Assembly: GCF_001898805.1 (NCBI RefSeq)
Contig: NZ_MKVJ01000014.1
Coordinates: forward strand, 326,253-390,252
Length of the DNA: 64,000 nt
DNA from: Leifsonia sp. 71-9
GTDB lineage: Bacteria; Actinomycetota; Actinomycetes; Actinomycetales; Microbacteriaceae
Reading direction: 5' to 3'
Shown: positions 37,447 to 49,470 of the stretch, in pieces
Position numbering within the stretch: the stretch's first letter is position 1
How the letters are laid out: each line of letters opens with the position of its first letter
Program-made: the position numbers and the translations under genes
The notes under the pieces: generated by a model
Told to the model about the DNA's origin: nothing
Databases searched by the model: none
Seen by the model: only the letters and a program-made list of their open reading frames with translations

Positions 37447-38070
37447 ATGGCAGAGTTCGGAACCCGGGTCGTCTTCGTTTCCACGTTCAATCGCGGACTG
37501 GCGATCACCGCCTGGGCGCTCGACGCCTTCGCCCTGGTGAGCTACATCGCCGTGCACGCGAGCCTGCGGCAGCCGCTGGTGCTGGTCCCGGTCGCCTTCG
37601 TCGCGCTGGCGGCGTGGGCCGTCCTCTGGCGCCCCCGCCTCGTCGTGGACGACGACGGAACCGAGCTGCGGAACGTGTTCCGCACGGTGTTCATCCCGTG
37701 GGAGGCGCTGATCCAGGTGGATACCCGCCACGCTCTGACGCTGTTCACGCCGGGACGGCGATTCAGCGCCTGGGTGGCCCCCGCGCCCGGCCGGGCCGCG
37801 GCCTCGCGGGCCGCTCGTGCCGAGCGCCGTGGCAAGGTCGGCCCCGCGCCGACCCGCGACGACGGAACCGTGCGCCCGGGCGACCTGCTCGGCACCGACT
37901 CCGGCCAGGCCGCGTACCTGGTGCGCGACCGCTGGAGCGAGCTGCGCGACAGCGGCCGGCTGGAGCTGGGCGTCGCGGACACGGCCCCGGTGCGCATCCA
38001 GGTGCACGTGTGGCTGAGCGCCGCGCTGCTCGTGCTGCTGGTGGCCAGCTTCTTCGTGCTTCTGGGCTGA
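37447..38070 (+). CDS. PH-domain membrane protein
   Basis: A 207-residue protein with two N-terminal membrane segments (about residues 18-37 and 42-60), a bacterial PH-like domain at about 62-165 (RLVVDDDGTELRNVFRT, FIPWEALIQVD, then a basic Ala/Arg insert) and a C-terminal membrane segment (about 185-206). The function is unknown; small PH-domain membrane proteins are common in actinobacteria. It sits on the opposite strand inside the peptide transporter gene set, between the ATPase and permease genes, 86 bp from the first and 23 bp from the second. Confidence 0.8.
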   Translation: MAEFGTRVVFVSTFNRGLAITAWALDAFALVSYIAVHASLRQPLVLVPVAFVALAAWAVLWRPRLVVDDDGTELRNVFRTVFIPWEALIQVDTRHALTLFTPGRRFSAWVAPAPGRAAASRAARAERRGKVGPAPTRDDGTVRPGDLLGTDSGQAAYLVRDRWSELRDSGRLELGVADTAPVRIQVHVWLSAALLVLLVASFFVLLG

Positions 38071-38093
38071 GCCCGCCATGGCTGCTGCGGCGG

Positions 38094-39149
38094 TCATGAT
38101 CCGGCCGCTCGACCGGCCGACGCGGTCTCGGCCGGCTCGTCCGGCTCGGGCACCGGCTGATCCTTGGTGTGGCGCAGGCTGAATCGCTGCTGACGCGGGT
38201 CGAAGGCCTCGCGCAGACCGTCACCGATGAAGTTCACGCAGAGCGCGAGCAGCACGATGAACACGGCGGGCCACCAGAACAGCCACGGGCGCGTGGTGAA
38301 CGCGCTCTGGTTCGAGCTGATGAGCAGGCCGAGCGACGAGTCCGGCGACTTGATGCCGAAGCCGAGGTAGCTGATCGCGGTCTCGAGCAGGATCGCCGAG
38401 GCGATCAGCAGGGTCGAGCTCACGATGATGACGCCGATCGCGTTCGGCAGGATGTGGCGGAAGATGATGCGGATGTCCGACGCGCCCGCGACGCGGGCCG
38501 CCTCGACGAACTCGCGTTCGCGCAGCGCCAGGAACTCGGAGCGAACGAGTCGCGCGATCACCATCCACGACACGAGGCCGAGCAGCAGCGCGAGCACGAA
38601 GGCGTTCAGGCCGTTGGCGGTCTGGCCGACGATCACGCCGATGACGAGCACCGGGATCACGATGAAGATGTCGGTGATGCGCATCAGGACCGAGTCCACC
38701 CAGCCGCGGAAGTAGCCGGCGAGAGCGCCGACCACGACACCGATGACGGTGGCGAACAGGCCGATGACGATCATGACGAGGACGGAGTTCTGGATGCCGC
38801 GCATCGTCAGCGCGAAGTAGTCCTTGCCGATGCGGTCCTGGCCGAACGGGTGCTCGCCGAGGCTGAACGGCCACAGCGTCAGAGTGGGAGCGCCCTGGTT
38901 GAGCTGCGCGTTCAGCTGGCGGTACGAGTAGTGCCACCAGCCCGGGATGGGGCCGAGGCCGATCGCGGAGATCGAGAAGATCAGGATCAGCAGGAAGATG
39001 ATGATGGCTGCGACGGCCACCTTGTTCTTCATGAAGCGCCGGAAGATGATCCGGCCCTGGCTCTCGCCGCGCGCGCCGTCCCCGGCGTCCGCCGTCTCGA
39101 GGTCGCGGCCGAGGTTCGGTTCCGGCAGATTGCCCTGAAGGGTGCTCAT
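38094..39149 (-). CDS. Peptide ABC transporter permease (DppC/OppC type)
   Basis: A 351-residue permease. It has an N-terminal OppC-N segment with the first membrane helix at about 40-62, followed by five helices. The binding-protein-dependent signature (EAA loop) is EFVEAARVAGASDIRIIFRHILPN, recognisable from EAARVAGASD near residue 215. The start has AGGAGG seven bases upstream; an in-frame ATG 19 codons earlier lies inside the gap after the other permease gene and is less likely. It is 46 bp downstream of the DppB-type gene. Confidence 0.93.
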   Translation of the reverse strand: MSTLQGNLPEPNLGRDLETADAGDGARGESQGRIIFRRFMKNKVAVAAIIIFLLILIFSISAIGLGPIPGWWHYSYRQLNAQLNQGAPTLTLWPFSLGEHPFGQDRIGKDYFALTMRGIQNSVLVMIVIGLFATVIGVVVGALAGYFRGWVDSVLMRITDIFIVIPVLVIGVIVGQTANGLNAFVLALLLGLVSWMVIARLVRSEFLALREREFVEAARVAGASDIRIIFRHILPNAIGVIIVSSTLLIASAILLETAISYLGFGIKSPDSSLGLLISSNQSAFTTRPWLFWWPAVFIVLLALCVNFIGDGLREAFDPRQQRFSLRHTKDQPVPEPDEPAETASAGRAAGS

Positions 39150-39195
39150 CGAGCCACCTCCTCCTTCATGGTCGCGAAGACCGTCATTGCCGTCC

Positions 39196-40728
39196 TCATC
39201 GCACACGCACCCGGGGGTCGAGCACCGAGTAGGTGAGGTCGGCGAGGAAATTGAACACGATGGCCGTGATCGCGATCACCAGGAAGTACCCCATGACGGG
39301 GTTCACATCGGTGCGGAACAGGCCCGTGATGAACAGCTGGCCCATGCCGCTGATGCCGAAGACGTTCTCGGTGATCACCGCGCCACCGAGCAGCGCACCG
39401 ATGTCGGTGGCGACGAGGGTGGTGATCGGGATCAGCATGTTGCGGAAGGCGTGGCGCACGACCACAGTGCGCTCCGGGAGGCCCTTGGCCCGCGCCGTGC
39501 GGACGTAGTCCTGGTTGAGCACCTCGAGCATGCCGGAGCGCGCGTACCGGGTGTAGCCGGCGAAGCTGATCGCCAGGAGGCTCAGCGTCGGCAGCAGCAG
39601 GTGGGTGAACGAGTCGAGGCTCGTGATCCAGACGTCGCCCTCGAGACCGGGGGTCTGCGACCCCACGGTGGCGATCGGGCGGCCGTTCGTGATGTCGAGG
39701 TAGGCGGGCCACGAGCGCATGAGGCGGTCGATGACGATGACGCCCGACGTGAAGAACGCCGTGATGGCGCCGATCCGCATCATCAGGCCGCGGTCGTAGC
39801 CGCCGACGAAGAAGCCGACGAGCAGGCCGACCACGATCGCGACGACGCCCAGGATGACCAGGGTCGCGAGCGAGGACACGTTGAGGAGCCCCTGGAGCGA
39901 GAAGTAGCAGATGATCGCGACGACGACGTTGATGCCCGCCGTGAGCCACGCCTTGCGGTTGTTCAGTCCGGCGAGCAGCGCGACGACCGCCAGGCCGATC
40001 GCGACGCAGAACACGATGACGACCACCGGGCCGAGGGAGGGCTTGAGGAACCAGTCCGTCGCCGACATGTAGGCCAGGATCCCAGCCGTCAGCACCGCAG
40101 CGATAAGGAACACGATGCCGCGCCGGCCCCAGGTGCCTCCGGTGATCAGCTGGACGATCAATCCGACGATCACCGCTATCAGGATCAGCGAGGGTATCCC
40201 GATGACGGGGTCCGCCAGGAAGTTGTTGTAGCCGATGGCCACGAACGTCTTCAGGAGCACGGCCACGAGGAAGGCCGGCAGGGAGAACAGGAAGAAGCTC
40301 ACCAGGGTGATCGAGTAGTCGAAGCCCGAGTAGGCGCGGAGCGCCGTGACGATGCCGAGCGCGACGCCGAGGATGACGGCGAGCACGAAGGCGAGCACGA
40401 CGAGCTGCAGCGTGGCCGCCATGGCCTGCGGGAGCAGCTGGGCGACCGACTGGTTCTGGAAGGTCGTGCCGAGGTCGCAGGCGCCGCCGAGCGGGACGAT
40501 GCATCGTGCGACACCGCCGAGCCACAGCAGCCAGCGCACGGGAGACGGCAGATCGAGGTGCTGAGCGTGCACGCGCGCGTCGATGAGCGCCTGCTTGTTC
40601 GGCGACGAACTGCCTTGAAGGTCTTGGAGGGGGTTCCCCGAGCCTGCGGTCAGGACATACATGATGAACGACGCGGCGACGAGGATCAGGATCGAGACGC
40701 CAACGCGTCTCGCAATAAAACTCACCAT
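39196..40728 (-). CDS. Peptide ABC transporter permease (DppB type) with large membrane insertion
   Basis: A 510-residue protein; DppB/OppB permeases usually have about 310-340. The N-terminal helix and the block QAMAATLQLVVLAFVLAV (about residues 102-119) and the C-terminal third from THLLLPTLSLL, including the EAA loop QDYVRTARAKGLPERTVVV, match the family. Between about residue 170 and 370 lies a hydrophobic insertion with roughly six additional membrane segments ending in the soluble stretch DITNGRPIATVGSQTPGLE. The insertion is in frame and of normal codon use, so it is not a sequencing fault. Its function is unknown. Confidence 0.88.
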   Translation of the reverse strand: MVSFIARRVGVSILILVAASFIMYVLTAGSGNPLQDLQGSSSPNKQALIDARVHAQHLDLPSPVRWLLWLGGVARCIVPLGGACDLGTTFQNQSVAQLLPQAMAATLQLVVLAFVLAVILGVALGIVTALRAYSGFDYSITLVSFFLFSLPAFLVAVLLKTFVAIGYNNFLADPVIGIPSLILIAVIVGLIVQLITGGTWGRRGIVFLIAAVLTAGILAYMSATDWFLKPSLGPVVVIVFCVAIGLAVVALLAGLNNRKAWLTAGINVVVAIICYFSLQGLLNVSSLATLVILGVVAIVVGLLVGFFVGGYDRGLMMRIGAITAFFTSGVIVIDRLMRSWPAYLDITNGRPIATVGSQTPGLEGDVWITSLDSFTHLLLPTLSLLAISFAGYTRYARSGMLEVLNQDYVRTARAKGLPERTVVVRHAFRNMLIPITTLVATDIGALLGGAVITENVFGISGMGQLFITGLFRTDVNPVMGYFLVIAITAIVFNFLADLTYSVLDPRVRVR

Positions 40729-40767
40729 AGAAAACGAGCACCTCAGGCTAGCGTGGGCAGCCGTGAC

Positions 40768-40807
40768 GGCCTGCCGCCCGGACAGGTGCTGTCCGGGCCG
40801 GCAGGCC
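40768..40807 (-). terminator. Hairpin 2 between the binding-protein and permease genes
   Basis: GGCCTGCCGCCCGGACAG pairs with CTGTCCGGGCCGGCAGGCC (one bulged base) around GTG. It lies in the 188-bp gap after the substrate-binding protein gene and may cut transcription or protect the upstream mRNA. Confidence 0.7.
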
Positions 40808-40842
40808 ATCGGTGACGGGTCGTCGAGTGGCCGCCCATGGAT

Positions 40843-40871
40843 GGGGCGCCGGATCCAGGATCCGGCGCCCC
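40843..40871 (-). terminator. Hairpin 1 behind the substrate-binding protein gene
   Basis: GGGGCGCCGGATCC and GGATCCGGCGCCCC, perfect 14-bp arms around a single A. No T-run follows on the minus strand, so it is more likely a partial terminator or 3'-end protector than a full stop. Confidence 0.7.
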
Positions 40872-40916
40872 GAGTGATTGAGTGATTCTAGCGTGTCCGG
40901 GAGGACGAGGTAGGTG

Positions 40917-42677
40917 TTACTTCTTCCAGTCCCAGACGTTCCAGAAGATGCCGTTCTGGCCACCGAAGTAGCCGATGCCCGTCACCTTGCTGGTGTTCGC
41001 GAAGAGGCCCGGCAGCTGGAACAGCGGGAGGCCGTACGCCTGCTCGAACGAGATCTTGTCGAGCTGCATCTTGATGTCCTGCAGCGCCGACGTGTCCAGC
41101 GTCACCTGCGACTTCACAGCAAGGTCACTCGCCTGCTGGTCGTTGAAGTTGTTGTAGTTGCTGCCGTTGCCGATCTGGAAGAGCTGCGGGAGCTGCGCGT
41201 TGCCGGCACCCGGGTTGGCCCAACCGAACAGCGACGCGTCGTAGTCGCCACCGGCGAGGAGCGAGCTCCACTGCGGCGAGCCACCGTCGACGACCTTGAT
41301 GCCGGCCTTGGCGGCCGACGCCTGGATGGCCTGGAAGGAGTCGACACGGTTCGGGTTCTGCGAGTTGTACAGGATCTTCACCGTCGGCGTCTTGCCCGCG
41401 AGGAGCGTCTTCGCCTTGTCGATGTCGACCTTGTCGTAGGCCGAGGAGCCGTTCGCCTTGACCGACTCGTCGTAGCCGTCCTGACCGGGCAGGAAGATCT
41501 GCGAGTCGAGGACCTTCGCGTCCGGGTTGATCGGGGTGACGATCGAGTTCAGGATGTCCTGACGCGGAACGGTCAGCAGGAAGGCCTCGCGCACGGTCGG
41601 GTCGGTGAAGGTCGGCGACTTGAAGTTCAGGTCGAGGTGGTCGTAGGCGACCTGGCTGCCCTGCTCGAGCTTGATGCCCGAGGCCGCCTTGAGCGCCTTG
41701 ACGGTGTCCGCGGACGCCTGCGGCTGGATCGCGTCGACCTCGCCGTTCTGGAGCGCGGTGACCTGAGCGTTCGCGTCAGCGATGAAGCGGACGACCAGCT
41801 TGCCGAACGAGACGGCGTGCTTGCCCTTGTACTCCGGGTTCGGGACGAGGGTCATCGACTGCTTCGGCGTCCAGGCGGTGACCATCAGCGGTCCGCCGGA
41901 GACGTAGAGCTTCTTGTCCTTCGGCAGCGAGGTGGTGTCGAAGCCCGTGTTCACGAACTTCGCCGCCTTCTCGAGGACGGGGTTGGCCGGCGCCGGGTTG
42001 TCCTTGTCACCCTTCGGGGTGTCCAGGATCGCCTTGCTCAGGTCCTTGGTGGTCGAGCCGATCTCCGCGGCCACGACGTGCGCGGGGAGCTGGATCGGGC
42101 TCATGATCTCCCAGTCCACGTAGGGCTGGTCGTAGGTGATCGTCATGCTCTTGTTGTCGCTGCTGACGGTCGGCAGGCCCGTCGAGAAGACGCAGCCGCT
42201 CGCCGTCGAGAAGTACTGCGTGCCCTTGGTGACGTTGCCCTGGTCGTCGGTGGTCGACGAGTCGTGGTAGCACGAGAGCTGGTCCCAGCCGAGGAGGAGG
42301 TCGTCGGCGGTCATCGCTGTCCCGTCCGACCACTTCGCGTCGCTGTTCAGCGTGTACTCGACCTTGAGCGGGTTGTCGCTCAGCTTCTTGTACGTGCCGA
42401 GGTCCGTGTTGTGGACGACCCGGTAGTTCTGGTCGAGGGTGTAGAACGTCGGCTGCGTCATGTAGTTGAGCATGCCGTTCATGTCGAGGTTGCCCTGCGG
42501 CGTGTTGTAGTTGAACGACGTGACCTCGTTCACCTGCGCCACAGTGACGGTCTTGCCCCCGGTGCCGCCCTCATTCGACGAGCCGCTCGTGGTGCAACCG
42601 GACAGAATCAGTCCGGCTGCAGCAGCGACAGCGACGGCCCCGACGACGGGGCGCAGCCGCGATCTGCGTGTCTTCAA
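40917..42677 (-). CDS. Peptide ABC transporter substrate-binding lipoprotein (family 5)
   Basis: A 586-residue solute-binding protein with a basic n-region (KTRRSRLR), hydrophobic core and lipobox LILSGC (Cys at about residue 26). The SBP_bac_5 fold is evident from the DGTAMTADDLLLGWD, QPQASADTVKALK and NPNRVDSFQAIQ segments. It captures peptides outside the membrane for the permeases downstream. A TTG start is chosen because AGGAGG lies four bases before it and it gives a normal lipoprotein signal; the ATG 12 codons upstream has no ribosome site. Confidence 0.92.
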   Translation of the reverse strand: MKTRRSRLRPVVGAVAVAAAAGLILSGCTTSGSSNEGGTGGKTVTVAQVNEVTSFNYNTPQGNLDMNGMLNYMTQPTFYTLDQNYRVVHNTDLGTYKKLSDNPLKVEYTLNSDAKWSDGTAMTADDLLLGWDQLSCYHDSSTTDDQGNVTKGTQYFSTASGCVFSTGLPTVSSDNKSMTITYDQPYVDWEIMSPIQLPAHVVAAEIGSTTKDLSKAILDTPKGDKDNPAPANPVLEKAAKFVNTGFDTTSLPKDKKLYVSGGPLMVTAWTPKQSMTLVPNPEYKGKHAVSFGKLVVRFIADANAQVTALQNGEVDAIQPQASADTVKALKAASGIKLEQGSQVAYDHLDLNFKSPTFTDPTVREAFLLTVPRQDILNSIVTPINPDAKVLDSQIFLPGQDGYDESVKANGSSAYDKVDIDKAKTLLAGKTPTVKILYNSQNPNRVDSFQAIQASAAKAGIKVVDGGSPQWSSLLAGGDYDASLFGWANPGAGNAQLPQLFQIGNGSNYNNFNDQQASDLAVKSQVTLDTSALQDIKMQLDKISFEQAYGLPLFQLPGLFANTSKVTGIGYFGGQNGIFWNVWDWKK

Positions 42678-42746
42678 TGTTCCTCCTGTGCGAAGTGTGC
42701 GCAGCACGGGCATGCGAGAGTGCCCGGTCCGCGCTCGATAAGAATG

Positions 42747-42775
42747 ACCCTAGGTAGCGCACGCCGCCAATGCAA
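42747..42775 (-). promoter_or_regulatory. Promoter of the peptide transporter operon
   Basis: On the minus strand: TTGCAT (42770-42775), a 17-base spacer, TAGGGT (42747-42752). It is about 70 bp upstream of the substrate-binding protein start. Confidence 0.6.
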
Positions 42776-42791
42776 AATGAGGCCCGGAAAC

Positions 42792-42807
42792 GTTACACAG
42801 TGGTAAC
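42792..42807. promoter_or_regulatory. GTTAC-GTAAC palindrome upstream of the peptide transporter promoter
   Basis: GTTACACAGTGGTAAC: perfect 5-bp arms around six bases, 16 bp upstream of the -35 element of the binding-protein gene. It is a possible activator site. It also lies about 150 bp before the divergent CPBP gene. Confidence 0.4.
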
Positions 42808-42957
42808 TCAGTCGGCGGATTGTTGCGCACTCTGCTCGAAAACGTCCGGAATGCATCGCCCGGCGCAGGATTTCAAGCGCTTGCGCCCGATTCGAGTGCT
42901 CTCAGACGCTCCGGGCCACTGCACGCCGGGTGGCTCGCCGCCTGGCAGGATGCACAT

Positions 42958-43752
42958 ATGAGCAGCGCACCGACCTGGTCCGGCGAGACCCCCGTGGAAC
43001 GCACCGGGCGAGCCCGGCTGTGGTGGGAGATCGCCCTCGTCCTGGGGCTCTCGCTGGGGCAGTCCGCGATCTACTCGATCGTCGACATCATCGACAAGAG
43101 CACGCGCCCGCAGGCGCTCGCCGACCAGGTCGCGCAGGTCAACCCGTCGCAGTCGAGCCGCGAGCTCTTCGACTTCCTCTACCAGGTGCTCGGCAACCTG
43201 TTCCCGTTGTTCGCCGTGGCGCTGACGATCTTCCTGCTCTGGCAGCCGGCGCGCAGCGGCTTCCGGCGGATCGGCCTCGACGCGACCCGGCCCTGGGGCG
43301 ATCTGGGACGCGGCGGGCTGCTGTTCCTGGTCATCGGCATCCCGGGCATCCTGTTCTTCGCCCTCACCCGGCTGCTCGGGATCACGGTGGAGGTCCAGGC
43401 GTCGTCCCTGACCACGCACTGGTGGACGGTGCCGGTGCTGGTCCTCGCGGCGCTGCGGGCCGGCCTCCAGGAGGAGGTCATCGTCGTCGGCTACCTCTTC
43501 ACCCGGCTGCGTCAGCTCGGCTGGAGCCGCTGGTCGATCATCCTGGGCGCCGCCGTGCTCCGCGGCAGCTACCACCTCTACCAGGGCTTCGGGCCGTTCA
43601 TCGGCAACGCGATCATGGGCGTCGTGTTCGGCTGGTGCTACACCCGCTGGGGCCGCGTCATGCCGCTCGTGGTGGCGCATGTCGTCATCGACATCGTGTC
43701 GTTCGTGGGGTATCCCCTCGCCGTCGCCTGGTGGCCGTCGATCTTCGCGTGA
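42958..43752 (+). CDS. CPBP-family intramembrane protease-like protein
   Basis: A 264-residue polytopic membrane protein of the CPBP/Abi group (type II CAAX prenyl endopeptidase-like, MEROPS M79 type). Motif 1 is GLQEEVIVVGYLF near residue 172; the paired Glu are present but the Arg expected before Gly (EExxxR) is Val. Motif 2 His is in GSYHLYQGF and the last motif HxxxD in VVAHVVIDI. The core catalytic Glu/His are therefore kept, and activity remains possible. The start is the ATG after a soluble-coding but unsupported 46-codon upstream extension. It is convergent with gcvP. Confidence 0.83.
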   Translation: MSSAPTWSGETPVERTGRARLWWEIALVLGLSLGQSAIYSIVDIIDKSTRPQALADQVAQVNPSQSSRELFDFLYQVLGNLFPLFAVALTIFLLWQPARSGFRRIGLDATRPWGDLGRGGLLFLVIGIPGILFFALTRLLGITVEVQASSLTTHWWTVPVLVLAALRAGLQEEVIVVGYLFTRLRQLGWSRWSIILGAAVLRGSYHLYQGFGPFIGNAIMGVVFGWCYTRWGRVMPLVVAHVVIDIVSFVGYPLAVAWWPSIFA

Positions 43753-43843
43753 GACGGCGAATGCGGCCCCCCGGTACGACCGCGCCGCGTCGGACGACGG
43801 CGGACGTGCCGGGAGACCGCACTCGGTCAGCGGCGGGCAGGGC

Positions 43844-46759
<2,916 letters not shown>

Positions 46760-46774
46760 GTGCGGGGGTTCGCC

Positions 46775-47146
46775 TCACTCGCCCGTGAGGGCGGTGTACT
46801 CGTCGTAGCTGAGCAGGGTGGGGAGCTCGGTGAAGGAGACCTTCACCAGCCAGCCCTCGCCGAACGGGTCGCTGTTGACCAGCTCGGGGGCGTCGACGAC
46901 GGCGTCGTTGACCTCGGCGACCGTGCCGTCGACCGGTGCGAAGAGCTCGCCGACCGACTTGGTGGACTCGATCTCGCCGACCACGCGGCCGGCGGCCACC
47001 GTGCTGCCGACGGCGGGCAGCTCGACGAACACGACGTCGCCCAGCTTCTCCGCCGCGTAGGCGGTGATGCCGACGGTCGCGACGTCGCCCTCGACGAGCA
47101 GCCACTCGTGCTCGGCGGTGTACTTGAGGTCCTGCTCTGCGGCCAT
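46775..47146 (-). CDS. gcvH: Glycine cleavage system H protein
   Basis: A 123-residue lipoyl carrier. The lipoylated lysine is Lys63 in [15 protein letters not shown], and the start KYTAEHEWL is typical. It shuttles the aminomethyl and reducing equivalents between GcvP, GcvT and lipoamide dehydrogenase (not encoded here). It begins 2 bp after the gcvT stop. The frame is open far upstream, through gcvT in another frame, but that is an artefact of GC content. Confidence 0.97.
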   Translation of the reverse strand: MAAEQDLKYTAEHEWLLVEGDVATVGITAYAAEKLGDVVFVELPAVGSTVAAGRVVGEIESTKSVGELFAPVDGTVAEVNDAVVDAPELVNSDPFGEGWLVKVSFTELPTLLSYDEYTALTGE

Positions 47147-47148
47147 GG

Positions 47149-48315
<1,167 letters not shown>

Positions 48316-48372
48316 GAGTTCTCCGATCGCCGGCCGTCGGCCGGGGGCTGCAAGGAGCGGTCACCCGCCCCG

Positions 48373-48578
48373 GGAAGAACTCCCCCTCTGTCATCCGGCC
48401 TGAGAGCTTCACCGGCGCCGCCCGTCGCGGGCATCGCCGATTTTCACCTTGGGCGAGGACGGCGGTCGCCGTCCTGCTTTTCAGAGTGGCCAGTCCGATG
48501 CGGTACGCGTACCTGAGAGATTGTCGGGGAGGATTGCTCCTTCGGTGTCGCACGCACGCGCGCGACTCTCCCGCATCG
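48373..48578 (-). ncRNA. Tandem glycine riboswitch upstream of gcvT
   Basis: Read on the minus strand, aptamer 1 has GGGAGAGTC, ACCGAAGGAGCAA and ATCTCTCAGG. Aptamer 2 has GTCCTCGCCCAAGGTGAAAA, GAAGCTCTCAGG and a closing GACAGAGG. These are the conserved cores of the two cooperative glycine aptamers, in the right order and spacing. The switch ends about 58 bases before gcvT. In other bacteria it turns the gcv operon on when glycine is plentiful. Confidence 0.93.
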
Positions 48579-48656
48579 ACCTCGTCGGCCCTGTGTTCAG
48601 TTGATGGTCGTCAGCATAACGGAGTCCGCCGCGCGTCACCTCCTGTTCACCTCGGC

Positions 48657-48686
48657 TTGGCGTTCTGGTCCGCATGACACTAAGAT
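48657..48686 (+). promoter_or_regulatory. Promoter of the nrtR-nad operon
   Basis: TTGGCG (48657-48662), an 18-base spacer, TAAGAT (48681-48686). Transcription would begin near 48693, just before the operator palindrome. Confidence 0.55.
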
Positions 48687-48699
48687 GAAGCCACGTTAG

Positions 48700-48712
48700 A
48701 GTCACGATGACT
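48700..48712. promoter_or_regulatory. NrtR operator candidate
   Basis: AGTCACGATGACT: arms AGTCA/TGACT around CGA, placed over the predicted transcription start and 32 bp before the nrtR ATG. It is the natural site for autoregulation by the regulator encoded first in the operon. Confidence 0.6.
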
Positions 48713-48744
48713 TTTAGGGCACCATCCACCAGCCGGGAGCGGCC

Positions 48745-49470
48745 ATGACGACGGAGCACACGAGAGCGAGCGCGATCCTCGCCGTCTCGACCGTGATCTT
48801 CGCCCTGCGCAAGGACGACGAGACGGGCGGCCTGCCGCAGGTCTGGCTCCCCCTGGTGCGCCGCATCCGCGAGCCGTTCGAGGGCCGCTGGGCGCTCCCC
48901 GGCGGACCGCTGCGCGGAGACGAGGACCTCGCGTTCGCCGCCGCCCGCACCCTGAACGACACGACCGGGCTGACGCCGCGCTACCTGGAGCAGCTGTACG
49001 CCTTCGGCGACACCTCCCGCTCCCCCGCCGGCGACCGTGTGGTCTCCATCGTCTACTGGGCGCTGGTCCGCTCCGACGAGGCCGAGCGCGCCAGCGTGGG
49101 CGAGAACGTCCGCTGGTTCCCCGCCGACGACCTCCCGCCGCTGGCCTTCGACCACCAGCTGATCGTCGAGTACGCGCTCTGGCGCCTCCACACCAAGATG
49201 GAGTACTCGCGCATCGCCCACGCCTTCCTCGGCGAGCGCTTCACCCTCGCCCAGCTGCGGGAGGTGCACGAGGCCGTGCTCGGCCGCGCCCTCGACCCCG
49301 CCAACTTCCGCCGCACCATCGAGGCCTCCGGGGCCGTGGTCGCGACGGACGAGTACCTCACCGGCACGCCCCACCGGCCGCCGCGCCTGTACCGGTACAA
49401 CGACTCGATCGACCTCGCCGACGCGGGCCCCCTGCCGCGCCAGCAGCACCCATTCGGAGGAGAGAAATGA
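48745..49470 (+). CDS. nrtR: NrtR-type Nudix-related transcriptional regulator of NAD synthesis
   Basis: A 241-residue protein with an N-terminal Nudix fold (about residues 10-145) and a C-terminal winged helix (about 150-225). The Nudix box GGPLRGDEDLAFAAARTLND has lost the REUxEE core, so it should bind but not hydrolyse a nucleotide, as in NrtR regulators that respond to ADP-ribose or NAD derivatives. It heads nadA-nadB-nadC and overlaps nadA by 4 bp, which fits local control of de novo NAD synthesis. The start has GGGAG upstream. Confidence 0.9.
   Translation: MTTEHTRASAILAVSTVIFALRKDDETGGLPQVWLPLVRRIREPFEGRWALPGGPLRGDEDLAFAAARTLNDTTGLTPRYLEQLYAFGDTSRSPAGDRVVSIVYWALVRSDEAERASVGENVRWFPADDLPPLAFDHQLIVEYALWRLHTKMEYSRIAHAFLGERFTLAQLREVHEAVLGRALDPANFRRTIEASGAVVATDEYLTGTPHRPPRLYRYNDSIDLADAGPLPRQQHPFGGEK

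Noticed and set aside
42820..42957. A 46-codon N-terminal extension of the CPBP protein
   Set aside because: It has no membrane or domain signal, and the ATG at 42958 begins at the usual distance before the first helix.
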